Below, piece after piece: positions 48,208 through 58,954 of a DNA stretch of 64,000 nt (within the stretch, counting starts at the first letter, position 1; each line of letters opens with the position of its first letter). The DNA lies in contig NW_022985171.1 in assembly GCF_010093535.1 (NCBI RefSeq), forward strand, positions 1,253,766-1,317,765. Direction: 5' to 3'. The stretch comes from Lindgomyces ingoldianus (lineage: Eukaryota; Ascomycota; Dothideomycetes; Pleosporales; Lindgomycetaceae). The position numbers and the translations under genes are program-made. The notes beneath the pieces are model-generated. The model saw nothing but the letters and a program-made list of their open reading frames with translations, searched no databases and had not been told where the DNA came from.

Positions 48208-49770
48208 CTACCGATCTAGAGGGATTAGGTCCGGTAGACGCATTCTGTTGTTGATAACAGACTTTGCCGCGTTGTATAGGGCCAGCTGAGCCTTTATGAG
48301 TTCACGCTCGCTCCTAACTACTTGCAGCACATAGTAGCTACTATTGATGGCATGTGTTAGGTGTAAAAGATATGCTAAGATAGTAGTAGGTTCTAGTGTT
48401 TTTAGAGTGTTTTGAATGGTGTTGGGGAACTAGGTGATGAGTTGAACGACGTTGATTGCATGTGGTTTAACTAAAAGGTTAAGGTTCGCTGATTTGATCT
48501 TAGAAGTTGGAACGCCCGCTTTAAGCAAGATGGAACAGAGTCGGGCATGGGAATATTGAAGGTAAGGACTAGTATCTCCTTCGAAGGACGTCATCGTGTC
48601 GATGTTGAAACAGTAGTTGTTGATTCTAGACCACATTAGACATACTGACTGCTTCAATGGATTTTTGAGACAGTGGCGCGAAATGAATGAATCATACCGT
48701 TTTCCACTCATATCCTGGGCCATGACACTGCTGATACCTGAGCATATTTGGTCTTGTTCCTTCTCACTACTTTATGCATCTTTTCGCCAACATCCCTTAA
48801 CACATTATCTAAGAACATGACTGTTCCCTTACAGGTACTCATTCCTAGTACTAGACTGAAATTGACGTGGGTAATCTAAGAGCGCAGGTCCTTGTTGCTA
48901 GTTAACTTAATAAGTTTAAACAGTTGCTTAAGGTGCAGCTCCTAATTGGTGGTGACGACATATATTGTCTAATTAAATTTGTAGTAGTTATTTTGTTTAA
49001 ATAATGCGCTAACATTGTGGGTAAGATAAAGGCTTGTGCTGTCTGTTTTGCGTATAAGGGCTTTACTAAGAGCTTTGCCTGCCTTGTTAGAAACATGTTT
49101 AGAGAAGTCTATAATTGCAGCTTTTTGCAACTCTTCTACTAGTCCCTTACTCTCTAATTGCTTCTGTGCAATTTTTATGCTCTCTTCTTAGACAAAGCTC
49201 TTACTTGCGTACTTATTAAAATAGATGTTTAGTCGAGTATACGACTCTTTATATCTCTGTATGCTAAGTTCCTGGAACTTCTTCTACATGCTAATAGCCT
49301 CTGGATTATTGTCACACATGGCTTTAAAATATTTTTAGGCTTGCTTATCTAGTCCTTTATTTCTGAGTTTTGAGGCATCCTTGTTGTCTTTCTCTAATTG
49401 TTTAATCTCTTTTTGTTTATTAGCAAGCAGCAAGTTAATCTTGACGTATATCTAGTATAGATAATAGATTAGATCTTCTTTTAGTGGCTTATTGTCCCTA
49501 AACAATTTAAAACCTAACGCTAACAACCTATATTGTTTACCCTAATCTTTAAGATAGTTCAAGCGCACAACATTTTACCTAGCACCTTTATAGAGGTTGG
49601 CGAGAAAGCCTCCAATGATTGTACTTTGTAGATGAACTTGGTGGAAGGGTTTTGCGATGTTGGGTGAAGAGAACTCTAACGATGCGTTTCTGGCCTTTAA
49701 GGCGTTATTGGCATCCTTCAACCCGAGCAGAGGATTGTTGCCCCACTCAGTTCGATTTTGAAGAACAGGA
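48208..49770 (-). pseudogene. degraded cytosolic arginyl-tRNA synthetase copy
   Basis: Read on the minus strand in shifting frames, this stretch follows eukaryotic ArgRS from the start of the catalytic core to the C-terminus. Recognisable pieces in order: NPLLGLKDAN; FSSPNIAKPFHQVHLQSTII, where the signature HxGH has become HQVH; LALGF; the anticodon-side loop GMSTCKGTV; QDMSGKR followed by INNY.F; MTSFEGDTSPYLQYSHARLC; and the end NNRMRL..PLDR with TAG at 48208. Many TAG codons sit at expected Trp or Gln positions, and there are frameshifts and a deletion after KYAQ. A 70-base GTATGA..TCTAG intron interrupts the QDMSGKR/INNY region, so this is a genomic duplicate, not a cDNA retrocopy. The N-terminal add-on domain is missing. 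The intact parent gene is not in this window. No product is expected. Confidence 0.85.
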
Positions 49771-50128
49771 GGATTTTTCCTGATGATATCCTAGCTTTTA
49801 TCTGCGCAGCTTACTATTAGAATACGTTAGTTAACTAGTCAAGGGCTCCTACGGGCTGACTAACGAGGGGGATGGATCGGCTAAATGTATTTCCGCTGCA
49901 GAAGCGCAAGGCTTACACCACAGCCAAGAGACTCAACCAGCGTCAACTTCAACCTTGTTTGATAATTTCTACCTTGTCAAGCTGGTGGTGGACTCGATCC
50001 CTCTACGTTGTCGGCATAGAGCTGCACTAATATTTTCCCTATGCTCCCACTATTTCCTGAGAAGTCTACATGTTAGTACATGTATGCTGCCATACCTAAG
50101 GCGTCAAGACGAACCACGGGGCTGTACT
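49771..50128. other. short spacer between two pseudogenes
   Basis: AT-rich at the left, with no coding frame recognised. It joins the ArgRS relic to the divergent STAND-type relic. Confidence 0.4.
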
Positions 50129-52911
50129 ATGATGGCCGAAGCGCTAGCCGCCGTCGGCATCGCCTCCAACATCATTCAACTGGTCGACTTTGGTACCCAG
50201 GTTCTGAAACGGCTTAACCAATATCAGTCTACAATCAAGGAGATCCCGGAAGCTTTCTGTCATATCAAGTCTGAATTGCCCGTTTTATTAGATGCCCTCC
50301 GCTAAACGAAGGCCGCGATTAATACAAGATTGTTGTAAGATAAAAGCAAAATGGCCCTTCTCCTAGCAGTAGATAGATGTAGCGTGCGGATAAAGGAACT
50401 TAGCAAAGCAATTAAGAAAGTACCACCTGCATTAAGTAATTCCTAGGCCAGAAGAGGTAGTAAGGCATTGTGGAGCCATTGCTATAACGCTAAGGTATGG
50501 AACATAATAGCAGTAACCCAGGGGTATGTTTAGACGCTAACATACTATGCCGCTGCTTTATTAAAAAATTTCGCAGGTGCAACTCTTCTATGTACTAAGT
50601 ACCTTAAATTAAATCTGACCGTCTGTTCTCAGGCTGCATTCTACCGCCTCCTATCCCCTCCTCTACCGTTCCATTCCAGCGGGATCCACACTTCGTAGAC
50701 TGCCAGATCCTCATAGAAATAGATCGCAAGAGCTAGCAGCCTACGTCTAGAGTAGCATTAGTTAGTCTTAGTAGCGTGGGGTATGCCTACCTTACCGTTT
50801 TGCCAAAGACGTAAGATAACAAAGTCAGCAGAAAGTCGCAGCTTGCTGTTAAGTACTTGTACTAGATCTAAAAAAGGTTACCTACTACCTAGGTATTCTA
50901 GGTGCATAGAGGCAGCACAGCAAAGTTTGTTAAAAGCTTTCAAAATATTGCTGAACAGGCTAAAGTTCCTGGTTAGGACTGGCCAAATGTAGACATTCTA
51001 AAGCTTGTCTACAACTAGCTGTGCAATAAGGCAAACGGTCGCTAGCTCATAATTATTGACAATGCTGACAATCTAAGCGTTTTTGCTTAGAAGGAGAATA
51101 GGCGTGAAGGTGTTAGAGAAGGTGTTGCAAGCAGCAAATCTGCTGCTCTGCTAGACTTCCTACCTTAGTTGCTAAATAGGGCTATTCTTGTCACATCGCA
51201 GAGCAGGGAGGCGGCCTTCCAACTGACAGGGAACTATGCGGATATTATTCAAATCCCTCTAATAGACAAAGCACATGCCTTAGCCCTACTCTAAAACAAG
51301 CTAGAGGGCAGCTTTAAACAAGACAATAGAGCAGCACTAGTTAAAGCGCTTAACTATGTGCCTCTTGCCATTTCTCAAGCCGCCGCTTATATTAGCCAGA
51401 GCGCGCCCCATGCCACTGTACTAAATTATCTGCTTAATATTCGTAAAGGCGACAGAGACAGGGCGAGGCTGTTAGACATAGGTATTACGGGCTCTCGCAG
51501 AGACAGCACAGCGTCAAACTCCGCCATGGCTACTTGGCAGATCTCATTTAAGCACATCTGCAGAGTAAGATCTTTGGCAACGCAACTGCTAGCGCTGGTG
51601 AATCTTTTTAATCAGCAGGGGATTCTAGGGTTCCTCTTAAAAGGCTGCTATTAAGATAGCGACAATACAAGCTCAGACTTTAAGGACAACTTAAATACAC
51701 CAATAGGCTTTTCCATAGTTGCAGCAAATGTAGGTGGGAGCTAGTTTGAAATGCATCAGCTAGTGCAGTTCTCTACAAGAAAGTGGCTAGAACCAAACAA
51801 GGAGTTAGAGCAGTAGAAAGAGATGTACGTAACGCTCATAGACAACTGTTACCATGTAGGACAGTACAAGAACTAGACCGTGTGCCAAGCGCTATTCCCA
51901 CACGCCCAAGCTGTAGCGGACTGCCAGCTAAAGGAGACAAAAGCACTAGAAGTATAGGCGTCAGTTCTTTTTAAGGTAGCTTAGTATGTAAGTAAGATAG
52001 GACAGTATAGTAAGGCAAGCAAGATAGGTTCCGCCACTATCTAGGTTAAGGAGGCTATCTTAGGAGTGGAACACCTAGATACGCTTAACAGCCTTAATAG
52101 CTTTAGGCTAGTCTTAAGCTAGCAAGGCCAGTATAGCAAGGCAGAGGTAATGCATTAACAAGCGCTAGAAGTGAAGAAGCGGGTACTTAGGGCAGACCAT
52201 CCTAATACGCTGACCAGCATGGCCAGCTTAGCATTAACATACTAGAATTAAGGACAATAAGACGCTGCCCAAGAGTTAGAGGTGCAAGTGATAGAGATAA
52301 GCAAGAAGAAACTCAGGGGCCATCCTAACACGCTAACCAGCATGGCCAACCTAGCATCAACGTACTAGAATTAAGGACAATGGGACGCTGCTGAAGAGCT
52401 AGAGGTGCAAGCAATAGAGGCTCACAAGAAGAAGTTTAGGGAAGATCATCCTAACACACTAGCCAGCATGGCCAACCTGGCATCAACATTCAGGAATTAA
52501 GGACAATGGGACGCTGCCAAAGAGCTAGAGGCGCAAGTAATAGGGGCGAGCAAGAAGAAACTCAGGGAGGACCATCCTAACACGATGACCAGCATGGCCA
52601 GCCTGGCATCAACATATAGGAATAAAGGACAATAGGACGCTGCCAAAGAGCTAGAGGTGCAAGTGATGGAGACAAGCAAGAAGAAACTCGGGGAAGATCA
52701 TCCCGACACGCTCACCGGCATGAACAATCTTGCCTTCACATGAAAAGAACAGGGTCGTACAGCAGAAGCGATACATCTCATAAGAGAATATGTACAACTA
52801 TGCCACAGCATTTTAGGCATTGGTCATCCCCATTACATCTCTTCCTCTAAAGCGCTCGCCAAATGGGAGGCCAAGCAAGGGAGGGTTGAGATTCCGACTC
52901 TCAATGGTTAA
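50129..52911 (+). pseudogene. STAND/NLR-type NB-ARC-TPR gene, inactivated by stops
   Basis: Relic of a large fungal NLR-like gene (NB-ARC NTPase with TPR repeats, a class linked to self/non-self recognition). The N-terminus is intact for 58 codons (ASNIIQLVDFGTQVLKRLNQ) and then hits TAA. After this come an NB-ARC core with a P-loop region reading VALVSLSSVGKSQLA once a GTATGC..CAG intron is removed, so the first P-loop glycines are now Ser; then VFWVH, LIIIDNADN, ILVTSQSR, and LAISQAAAYI. The C-terminal third is a tandem TPR array (separate entry). More than twenty TAG or TAA codons interrupt the frame, always where Trp or Gln is expected; I saw no TGA. All fit CpA-to-TpA change on one or the other strand. 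The last conserved frame ends with TAA at 52909-52911. No functional product is expected. Confidence 0.85.
52195..52740 (+). repeat. tandem 126-bp units (kinesin-light-chain-type TPR)
   Basis: The repeat-start word CATCC recurs at 52198, 52321, 52447, 52573 and 52699. The spacing is 123 bases once and 126 bases three times, that is 42-residue units. Each unit reads HPNTLTSMANLA.TY.N.GQ.DAA.ELE, the fungal NLR TPR consensus. Inside units the words TAGAATTAAGG and GACAATAGG recur, showing repeated Trp/Gln-to-stop changes at matching positions. Confidence 0.85.
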
Positions 52912-53825
52912 TAGTGGCCAGATTAGTTAGACGGAATAGAATTATTCGCAAAGAAAAAATACTTGTGAAATCTCTTCAATTATGCCCAATTACCAGCTTA
53001 AAACTCTCTTTACTTGATTATTGATGATTAGTTTAAACTCTAGCATAGCACCTCACACGACAATAGGGTAAAGAGATTGTGCTGCAAACGGTGAAGATAG
53101 TATTGCAACCTGTAGTGCAGAAAATATACTTGGAGAGAATGTAACATGTATTCAGACTATCAGCGCGCCAGTGTGTGCAGGAGGTGGCACAATGCCATCA
53201 CTAATACGTGGGACTGCCGACCCGCTCCGGCCACACCCTTTGATGGGGCATGGCAAAGGTTGGCCTTCTTGCGAAGACTCCGCACAGCCACAGGCTTAAC
53301 AGCTATTCTAGATAAATTAACATGCAATGATTAATTATGTGAAGCGGGGTTCTGCCTGGCCTGGACTAGTAATCGCTTTGATTAGAGGTACAGGCTTGCG
53401 TAACAACCTTGCATGAATTTGCATGTTATAGCAGTCACAAGGCTGATAAGAATATCCCAGTATTTTAGTACTGGTGTAAGGCTTAGATAAGACATTTTTA
53501 TAAGTATTGTAGGTAGCAAGAGCAGGTGCGAAGACGACAATACGAAAATAAATTTGGATAGGTAGGGTCCTAGATGTTTAGGAGTAGCTACATCACACGA
53601 TTTATAAAGAAGTATGGTAAGCATTAACGTGTGCGCAGGTCTTGATTGCTTGAAGTCAAAGTACCCCACATATTTCTCCATGCGGTGGAGGGACGTTAGC
53701 CGAGTTGAGGCTACGATGCACAAGACGTCGAAATCGTATATACTACTCATAGTCTTCGAATACCTCGACACTGCACGAGCCGAGCATCCCTTCTCTCTCA
53801 AATTGCAAGCCCATCGAAATTACGC
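52912..53825. other. AT-rich spacer after the NLR relic
   Basis: No supportable gene. A 62-codon plus-strand frame at 53146 and a minus-strand frame at about 53382-53801 show no recognisable motif; the latter lacks an ATG at its 5' end. Confidence 0.35.
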
Positions 53826-55153
53826 TCAAGTCAAAGCACCCATCCAATGATACTGTTGCCTCTCCCTAACCATCCTCTCCACAACAAACCCCAGTTTCTC
53901 CTCCTCACCCCTACTCCCCTTCCCCATCCAATTGGCCTCAACCCTCATTTGTAAACCCTCCCTAACTACGGTCCTTAAAGGCTCAAAAACAAATCTCTCC
54001 CCGCACCCACATACCTGGGCCCAAATTACCGTATACGGCCTGTTGAGACTAAAACCAGTGGTGTGCGCTGGAAAAGCTACCCAGTTCAGACTGATCCTCA
54101 ATTCCCTCAAACCGCTCAAGGAGGTGAGTGCTTCACACATAGCGCCCCAGGTACTCGGTTGGAGTTTTTCAAATTTAACGTTTTTGAAGTGTGCGTTTTC
54201 AACAGTGAAGGGTAAGCATTGAGCGGAAAGGGCGGATTTGTGGGCTTTGCGGATAGGAACCGGAAGGTGATCTAGAGTGTGCACGAATGATGGGTGCGTT
54301 CGCGCGGAACCGGCATAAGAGTGAGTTCGGGAGTCGAAGTGAATTTTTGTTAGACTTTGGGAATGAGATTGTGGGATGGAGTGGGAGAAGACAAGCAGGG
54401 TTTCTGGCCGGTGGAACACGAATGTTGAGGTTCTGTACACATAATCCAAGATATCCGTATACCTGTATCGGAATTCAGCACAACCTGCTCTTAACATGCA
54501 ACTAGGGAGTATTTTGTAATCAGAACGTACATAGGCCGGCAAGTGAGAAGGAGCGGTAGCGCCCTTATCCCTTGTTTCGGATACTCAGTCTCGTTTCCAT
54601 CCGCGTGGAGGACTACCCACGTTGCTTCCTGGCACGCACACGTTTTCACCCAGCCTTCATCCTCTTTAACAGGGTCTTCGCAACGCATTGCAATAATTCG
54701 CCTTTCTCGAACCTCGATATGAATCCTCATCTCGCCGTCAAACACCAGTCCCCAAATCATCTGCCTGATTTCCGTTGGCAGTCTCAACAATCCCGGAACG
54801 AAGCCACCCCCCCTAGCCCTCGCTTTCCTCTTCCCCAATTTGAAACCCATATAACTTAGCTGTGGTGGTGATGAAGAAATCGATCTTCTCCTCCCCCTCC
54901 CTTTCGTCATCACATTCGGAAACTCCCTCCTTCTCTTCCAAAGCTGCCACCTCTGCGAATGTACAATTCTGTCTTTCACCTTTTTATATCCCGGAACTAT
55001 ACTCCTGTCGTAAGCCAACAGTGCAACGCCGATAGAGAACCAGACCGGGAAGCAGGCAACAAGTGTGATAGCTTCCAAGACACTGCGGCGGCGACGAGGT
55101 TTTGAGCACTGCCGCATTGTGCTAAAGGAGGGGGATGATGTGGTTGATAACAA
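53826..55153 (-). CDS. DUF7730-like protein with one membrane segment
   Basis: Two exons (54531-55153 and 53826-54462; donor GTACGT, acceptor TACAG) give 419 residues. After a basic N-terminus (KPRRRRS) there is one hydrophobic segment, LVACFPVWFSIGVALLAY, and a basic stretch. The core LLRLPTEIRQMIWGLVFDGE near residue 110 and LLLTCRPMYTDILDYVYRTSTFVFHRPETLLVF across the splice match the fungal DUF7730 layout (LP.EIR..IW followed by LLLTCR..Y..A...LY..N.F.F). The splice was chosen because it restores this motif. The function of this family is unknown; it is often expanded in filamentous fungi. It may lie at the border of the repeat-rich region, but it shows no stops or RIP-like damage. Confidence 0.75.
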
Positions 55154-55860
55154 AGGGAAATGGGAAGAAGGGAGCGGGTTTTCCAGTTCGGCTGTTAAGT
55201 TAGTTGTAGTATTCTTAGAGTGAGATGTGGTGGGGGTTTAGGCATCAGGAGAAATGCGAGTCTGAAATTGGAAGTAGACTAACCAGATTCGTCGACAAGG
55301 TCTTGGATATCCCTCTAGATAGACCATTAATCTTGAAATACGACTCTTGGGTTTGGGAACTGGAAATCTTACTAATTTTATAATGAAGAAAACAAACGTC
55401 GCATCGTTCGCAGTATGCTGATCCGTACCGCAAAAACTGACAGGGGCAATCCATCACACGTTGTTCTGTGTTTACCATGCTATTAGATAGAACCACGGCC
55501 TTTCGATCCCCGATTCTTTCTAGTGCGGCCGATATTTTCATTATAGAACGCGGGGAGGTGGTAAAAACACCTGGCGAGGCATCTCAAGCTCGACGGTCTT
55601 CTCACACTAGCAAGGAGCTTGCCTAGTAACTCAACCAGGTTTAGTAACTAGGCTCAGAGGAGCAGGCACCGAAGCATTTTGTTGTGGAGACAACGACAGG
55701 GTAGTTAAGGAGTCTCCGAAGCCGTTCATTGATGAAGACTCTGGGTTCGATTCGACTAACATCTGTTAGACGAAACATAGTTCTATCCACGATCAACCAA
55801 CTACCTTACAATCTATTCTCATTCCCAGATACACAAGGCAACAAGCCATCACATCCAGTG
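55154..55860. other. intergenic
   Basis: No supportable gene. A 98-codon minus-strand frame (55245-55541) has several Cys residues but no recognised pattern. Confidence 0.35.
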
Positions 55861-57142
55861 TTATACACAACCACCGGTCCAAATTATTACCCAACTGCGG
55901 CTCGCTATAAACGACATAGCTAACCGTACAAACCAAATCCACAATGCGTTGTCCGCGATAAAATACTTCGCCTTCTTCACCCTCTTGCACTTAAGGCTCA
56001 AAGCCGCCTTCTTCTTCTTCTGCGTCTGCCGCTGCAGAGCATCAACCTTGAAATTGAAATCCTGTTGGCTTTCGAGGAGGGTGGCTATCAGGGCTTCCAA
56101 CCGTACGTACTACGACTCAGAAAAGTGAATAGTTACGGTCACGTGAGCCGTACAAACGTAAGAGGATTGTCAATCGTAACGTACGACTGAGAAAGGTCCC
56201 CTTACGGTCCGTAATACGTCTCAGAAAGTCAATTTTTCCTAGTAATATAGGACCTAATTAGACATCCATGGGCAAGCGTCGGGAGGGCGTTTGAGGGGGC
56301 GTTTTTGAGTAACAATCAGTGAAAACTCTGTTGTGTGCTACAAGCAAGAACGCGTTAGAGAGGGAGGGAGGGGAGAGGGGGGGGGGGCTAGGGTATTAGA
56401 TCTTATGCAAACAGTTAACTTTTTGCCCTTAATATTGTCCTTAAGTTATAATTTGCTATTCTCTCTTACTAGCAATTGCTTATACAAAAGGCATTAGAAA
56501 ACCTTAGAGTTGCAGCAATATTATAACTCTTATTAGAAGGACTTTGCCATAGCTAAGGATAACAGCCCCTTGTTCGCAGATCCTCTCACATGGTGGACAA
56601 AAGTAGGACGTTTCTCCTACCCCACGCTCTTCAAAATCGCCCTTGATTTCCTCTCTATCCCGTGTACATCCTATGACTGCGAGTAGGAGAAGGACTTGCC
56701 ACCTTGACAGGAACCGCCTCTCTATTGCAGAAGAACTAGCTCCGCTAGAGGGCAATTCACTAAGCTCTTAGCTCTCTCAGATCATATTTGTTCCAGTGTT
56801 ACGTCGTAACTTCTGCCAAGTTGTTAAGCCGTACAAGGATTCTTAATTGTTACAGTTAAGACTCGTAAGTGGTCCTCATGTCAATTGTATAGTAGAAACG
56901 TACTAAGAAAGTCAGACGTAACGTGCCAGATTTGGTCGAGTCGAATCGTATTACGTACGGTTGGAAGCGCTGGTGGCTATGTCGAGTATGGAGAAGGCTG
57001 CACAGTTGCAGGGGGTATTGGATGGCACGCCTGGGGAGATCGCATAGCCTGCGTTGTGGACGAGCGACATCCTGTTCCAGGAGATCTCGTAGATTGGGAT
57101 CAGCGTTGCCGCAACGAGGGGGATGCCTTCGGCATTGTAGAA
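55861..57142 (-). pseudogene. unrecognised gene interrupted by a hAT element
   Basis: On the minus strand an open frame runs from 57142 to 56973, is interrupted by the hAT element at 56089-56972, and continues in the same frame from 56080 to the stop at 55861 once one copy of the 8-bp target duplication is removed. The two halves read smoothly across the former insertion point (ILDIATLLESQQDFNFKVD). After that come a Lys-rich stretch and a Trp-rich hydrophobic C-terminus (ADNALWIWFVRLAM). An AG acceptor lies just before 57142. Upstream, at about 57225-57436, a frame with a hydrophobic signal-like segment (VAAIFLALASAAP) could be the first exon, but I could not match its phase. I do not recognise the family. 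Confidence 0.5.
56089..56972 (+). mobile_element. short hAT-family element 1 (884 bp) with 8-bp TSD
   Basis: The element begins CAGGGCTTCCAACCGTACG and ends, in reverse complement, CAGCGCTTCCAACCGTACG, giving terminal inverted repeats of about 19 bases with one mismatch. It is flanked by GTGGCTAT at 56081-56088 and 56973-56980, a perfect 8-base duplication, the hallmark of hAT transposons. Subterminal TACGTA/CGTAAC words are common. Around 56570-56720 the plus strand still encodes a piece of the transposase C-terminal dimerisation region (PLTWWTKVGRF, YPTLFKIALDFLSIP..SYDCE) before a TAG. The catalytic domain is missing, so the element is a non-autonomous deletion derivative. It is inserted into the minus-strand frame listed above. 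Confidence 0.9.
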
Positions 57143-58946
57143 CTATACGGCAAGTGTTAGTTAGGCATAGGGAGAGGGCTGGATGATCAATGAGCATTGG
57201 GGGTTGAGGTGCGTACACTTGAATTGCTCGAGGGAATACCACTTTTCCATGCTTGACTCCAGGCGAGGGCCAGATTGGGGACCAGGTAGGTGACCATCTG
57301 TAGGAGCGGCAGAAGCAAGAGCCAGGAATATGGCGGCGACGGGACCGTTCTTAGCTGTCGTTACTCTAGTATATGCACTGGGAAATATGGTGGTTGAGTA
57401 TAATCGGAAAGCTGATATACTAATTCCGAAATACAAGCGAGAGGCTGCAAAGAATATTTCCGACGAGCGAGTGGACCGCCAGTTGATGGTGGGGGGTGTA
57501 AGCCAAAGGATGGCTGATTTATATGCTTCTTTAACATCCTAGATTCCATTATTCGTTGTTCCCCGCGGGAAGACCTGACCCCTCAAAGTACCCTCTAAGT
57601 GGTCCATGCAAGCCCGAGCATCTCACTCTTAAGAGTTGAAGCTGGGCACAGCATTCCGTCTCGAGCAATTCGACTTCACCGCCCGCCAAAATTCCAAATA
57701 CCTGACACGGTACATTATTGCCTCATTCTTCCATTAGACAATTGCCAGAAGGTCATCTGCGACCTATATGAGCCACTCGTAAACATTTGAGAGGGGTTTA
57801 TTGTTTTTAGCGGACGGGGTAAAGTTTATGGCCCTCGTATTGATCCGTAGGGACGTATTCGCAGGGTAACCCTGAGAGCCTGACTATTGTAAGCTGAGAT
57901 GTTCCTGCATTCGCTGGAGTCAAACTTCGTTGAGCAAGTTACGGTAATACTGATGTCGTACCAGAAAAGATATATTAGGAACTCGCATGATTGATACATC
58001 AGTGAGCTATTCGAAAAGGCACAGTCCGCACAAAACTAGATGACTCGGGAAGGTATGATCGTTCAGAAATAATCATGAAGAGACTTCAAGGAAAGGACTT
58101 TACCGCAATGCAGGGCAACCTTCAGCCATTCCTGCAACACTCTTTCAGACTTTACCAATTGAATTCGCTCGAGAATCGATGCAGTCAGAATGCTTTGATG
58201 AGCCTTCGTGAAGCCCACAAAGAGGCCATGGGAGGATCGAAGTATCTCGTAAAGGTCTCCACCAAGCCCGAGGTTTTGTTGCTCCGGTCTACAAGGCGTT
58301 AAGCTGTTCTTGAAGGTTCTGAATTCGAACACAACTGTCTAAGATATCAATGCCAGGTAAGCGCCTGGACGTCATTCATCGTGGCCGCCTCATCATAGTG
58401 GCAGACTAGCATCTGAGACCTCTCCGCTGGCAGGAAAGCGGTCGGTTTGGACTCGTTCCAGCCCGGACAGCCCTTCATCAGCGCGTGAACCGACTCGTCT
58501 CGAAGCATGTTGACGATACTTTGACCTCTCAGTTGTTCGTTGTAGTCTCAAAACTCTAGCCCCCCGTATTTGTTGAGGAAGAATGTCTTGCGGCGTCCGC
58601 CGATCCCTCCCTACCACGGCTACCATTTCATTAGCGGGTCCCAATCGGGCAAGGATCGAGAAAGCAAGTTTACTTACAAGACAGCTGCATCGAAAGCAGG
58701 GAAATCGACAGTAATCAACACTCTTTGTGAATGAACTACTTTTCGGGGTAATATTCAAGGGCGTTGTGTAACTAGATGTGTCATGTTGACGCTGGTGGAG
58801 GAGAGTCGAAGCAGGCTAGCACTATAAGCAGGGAAACCTGCGCCGATCAACACATGTATGAGACCTGTGTGAAAAGCTGCCTTTACGGGTAGCTTTGTGG
58901 CACCAGCCGATCACCATGATTATCCAAAACATCAACAGATCACGTA
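57143..58946. other. spacer between the hAT elements
   Basis: Apart from the possible first exon of the disrupted gene (57225-57436, minus strand), I see no supportable gene. Frames near 58063-58332 and 58393-58758 lack recognisable motifs. Confidence 0.35.
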
Positions 58947-58954
58947 GATAATAT

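Noticed and set aside
50129..52911. Reassignment or programmed readthrough of TAG/TAA as Trp/Gln
   Set aside because: The flanking genes use TAG, TAA and TGA as normal stops, and the relic also has lost P-loop glycines. RIP-type decay explains the same pattern without a changed code.
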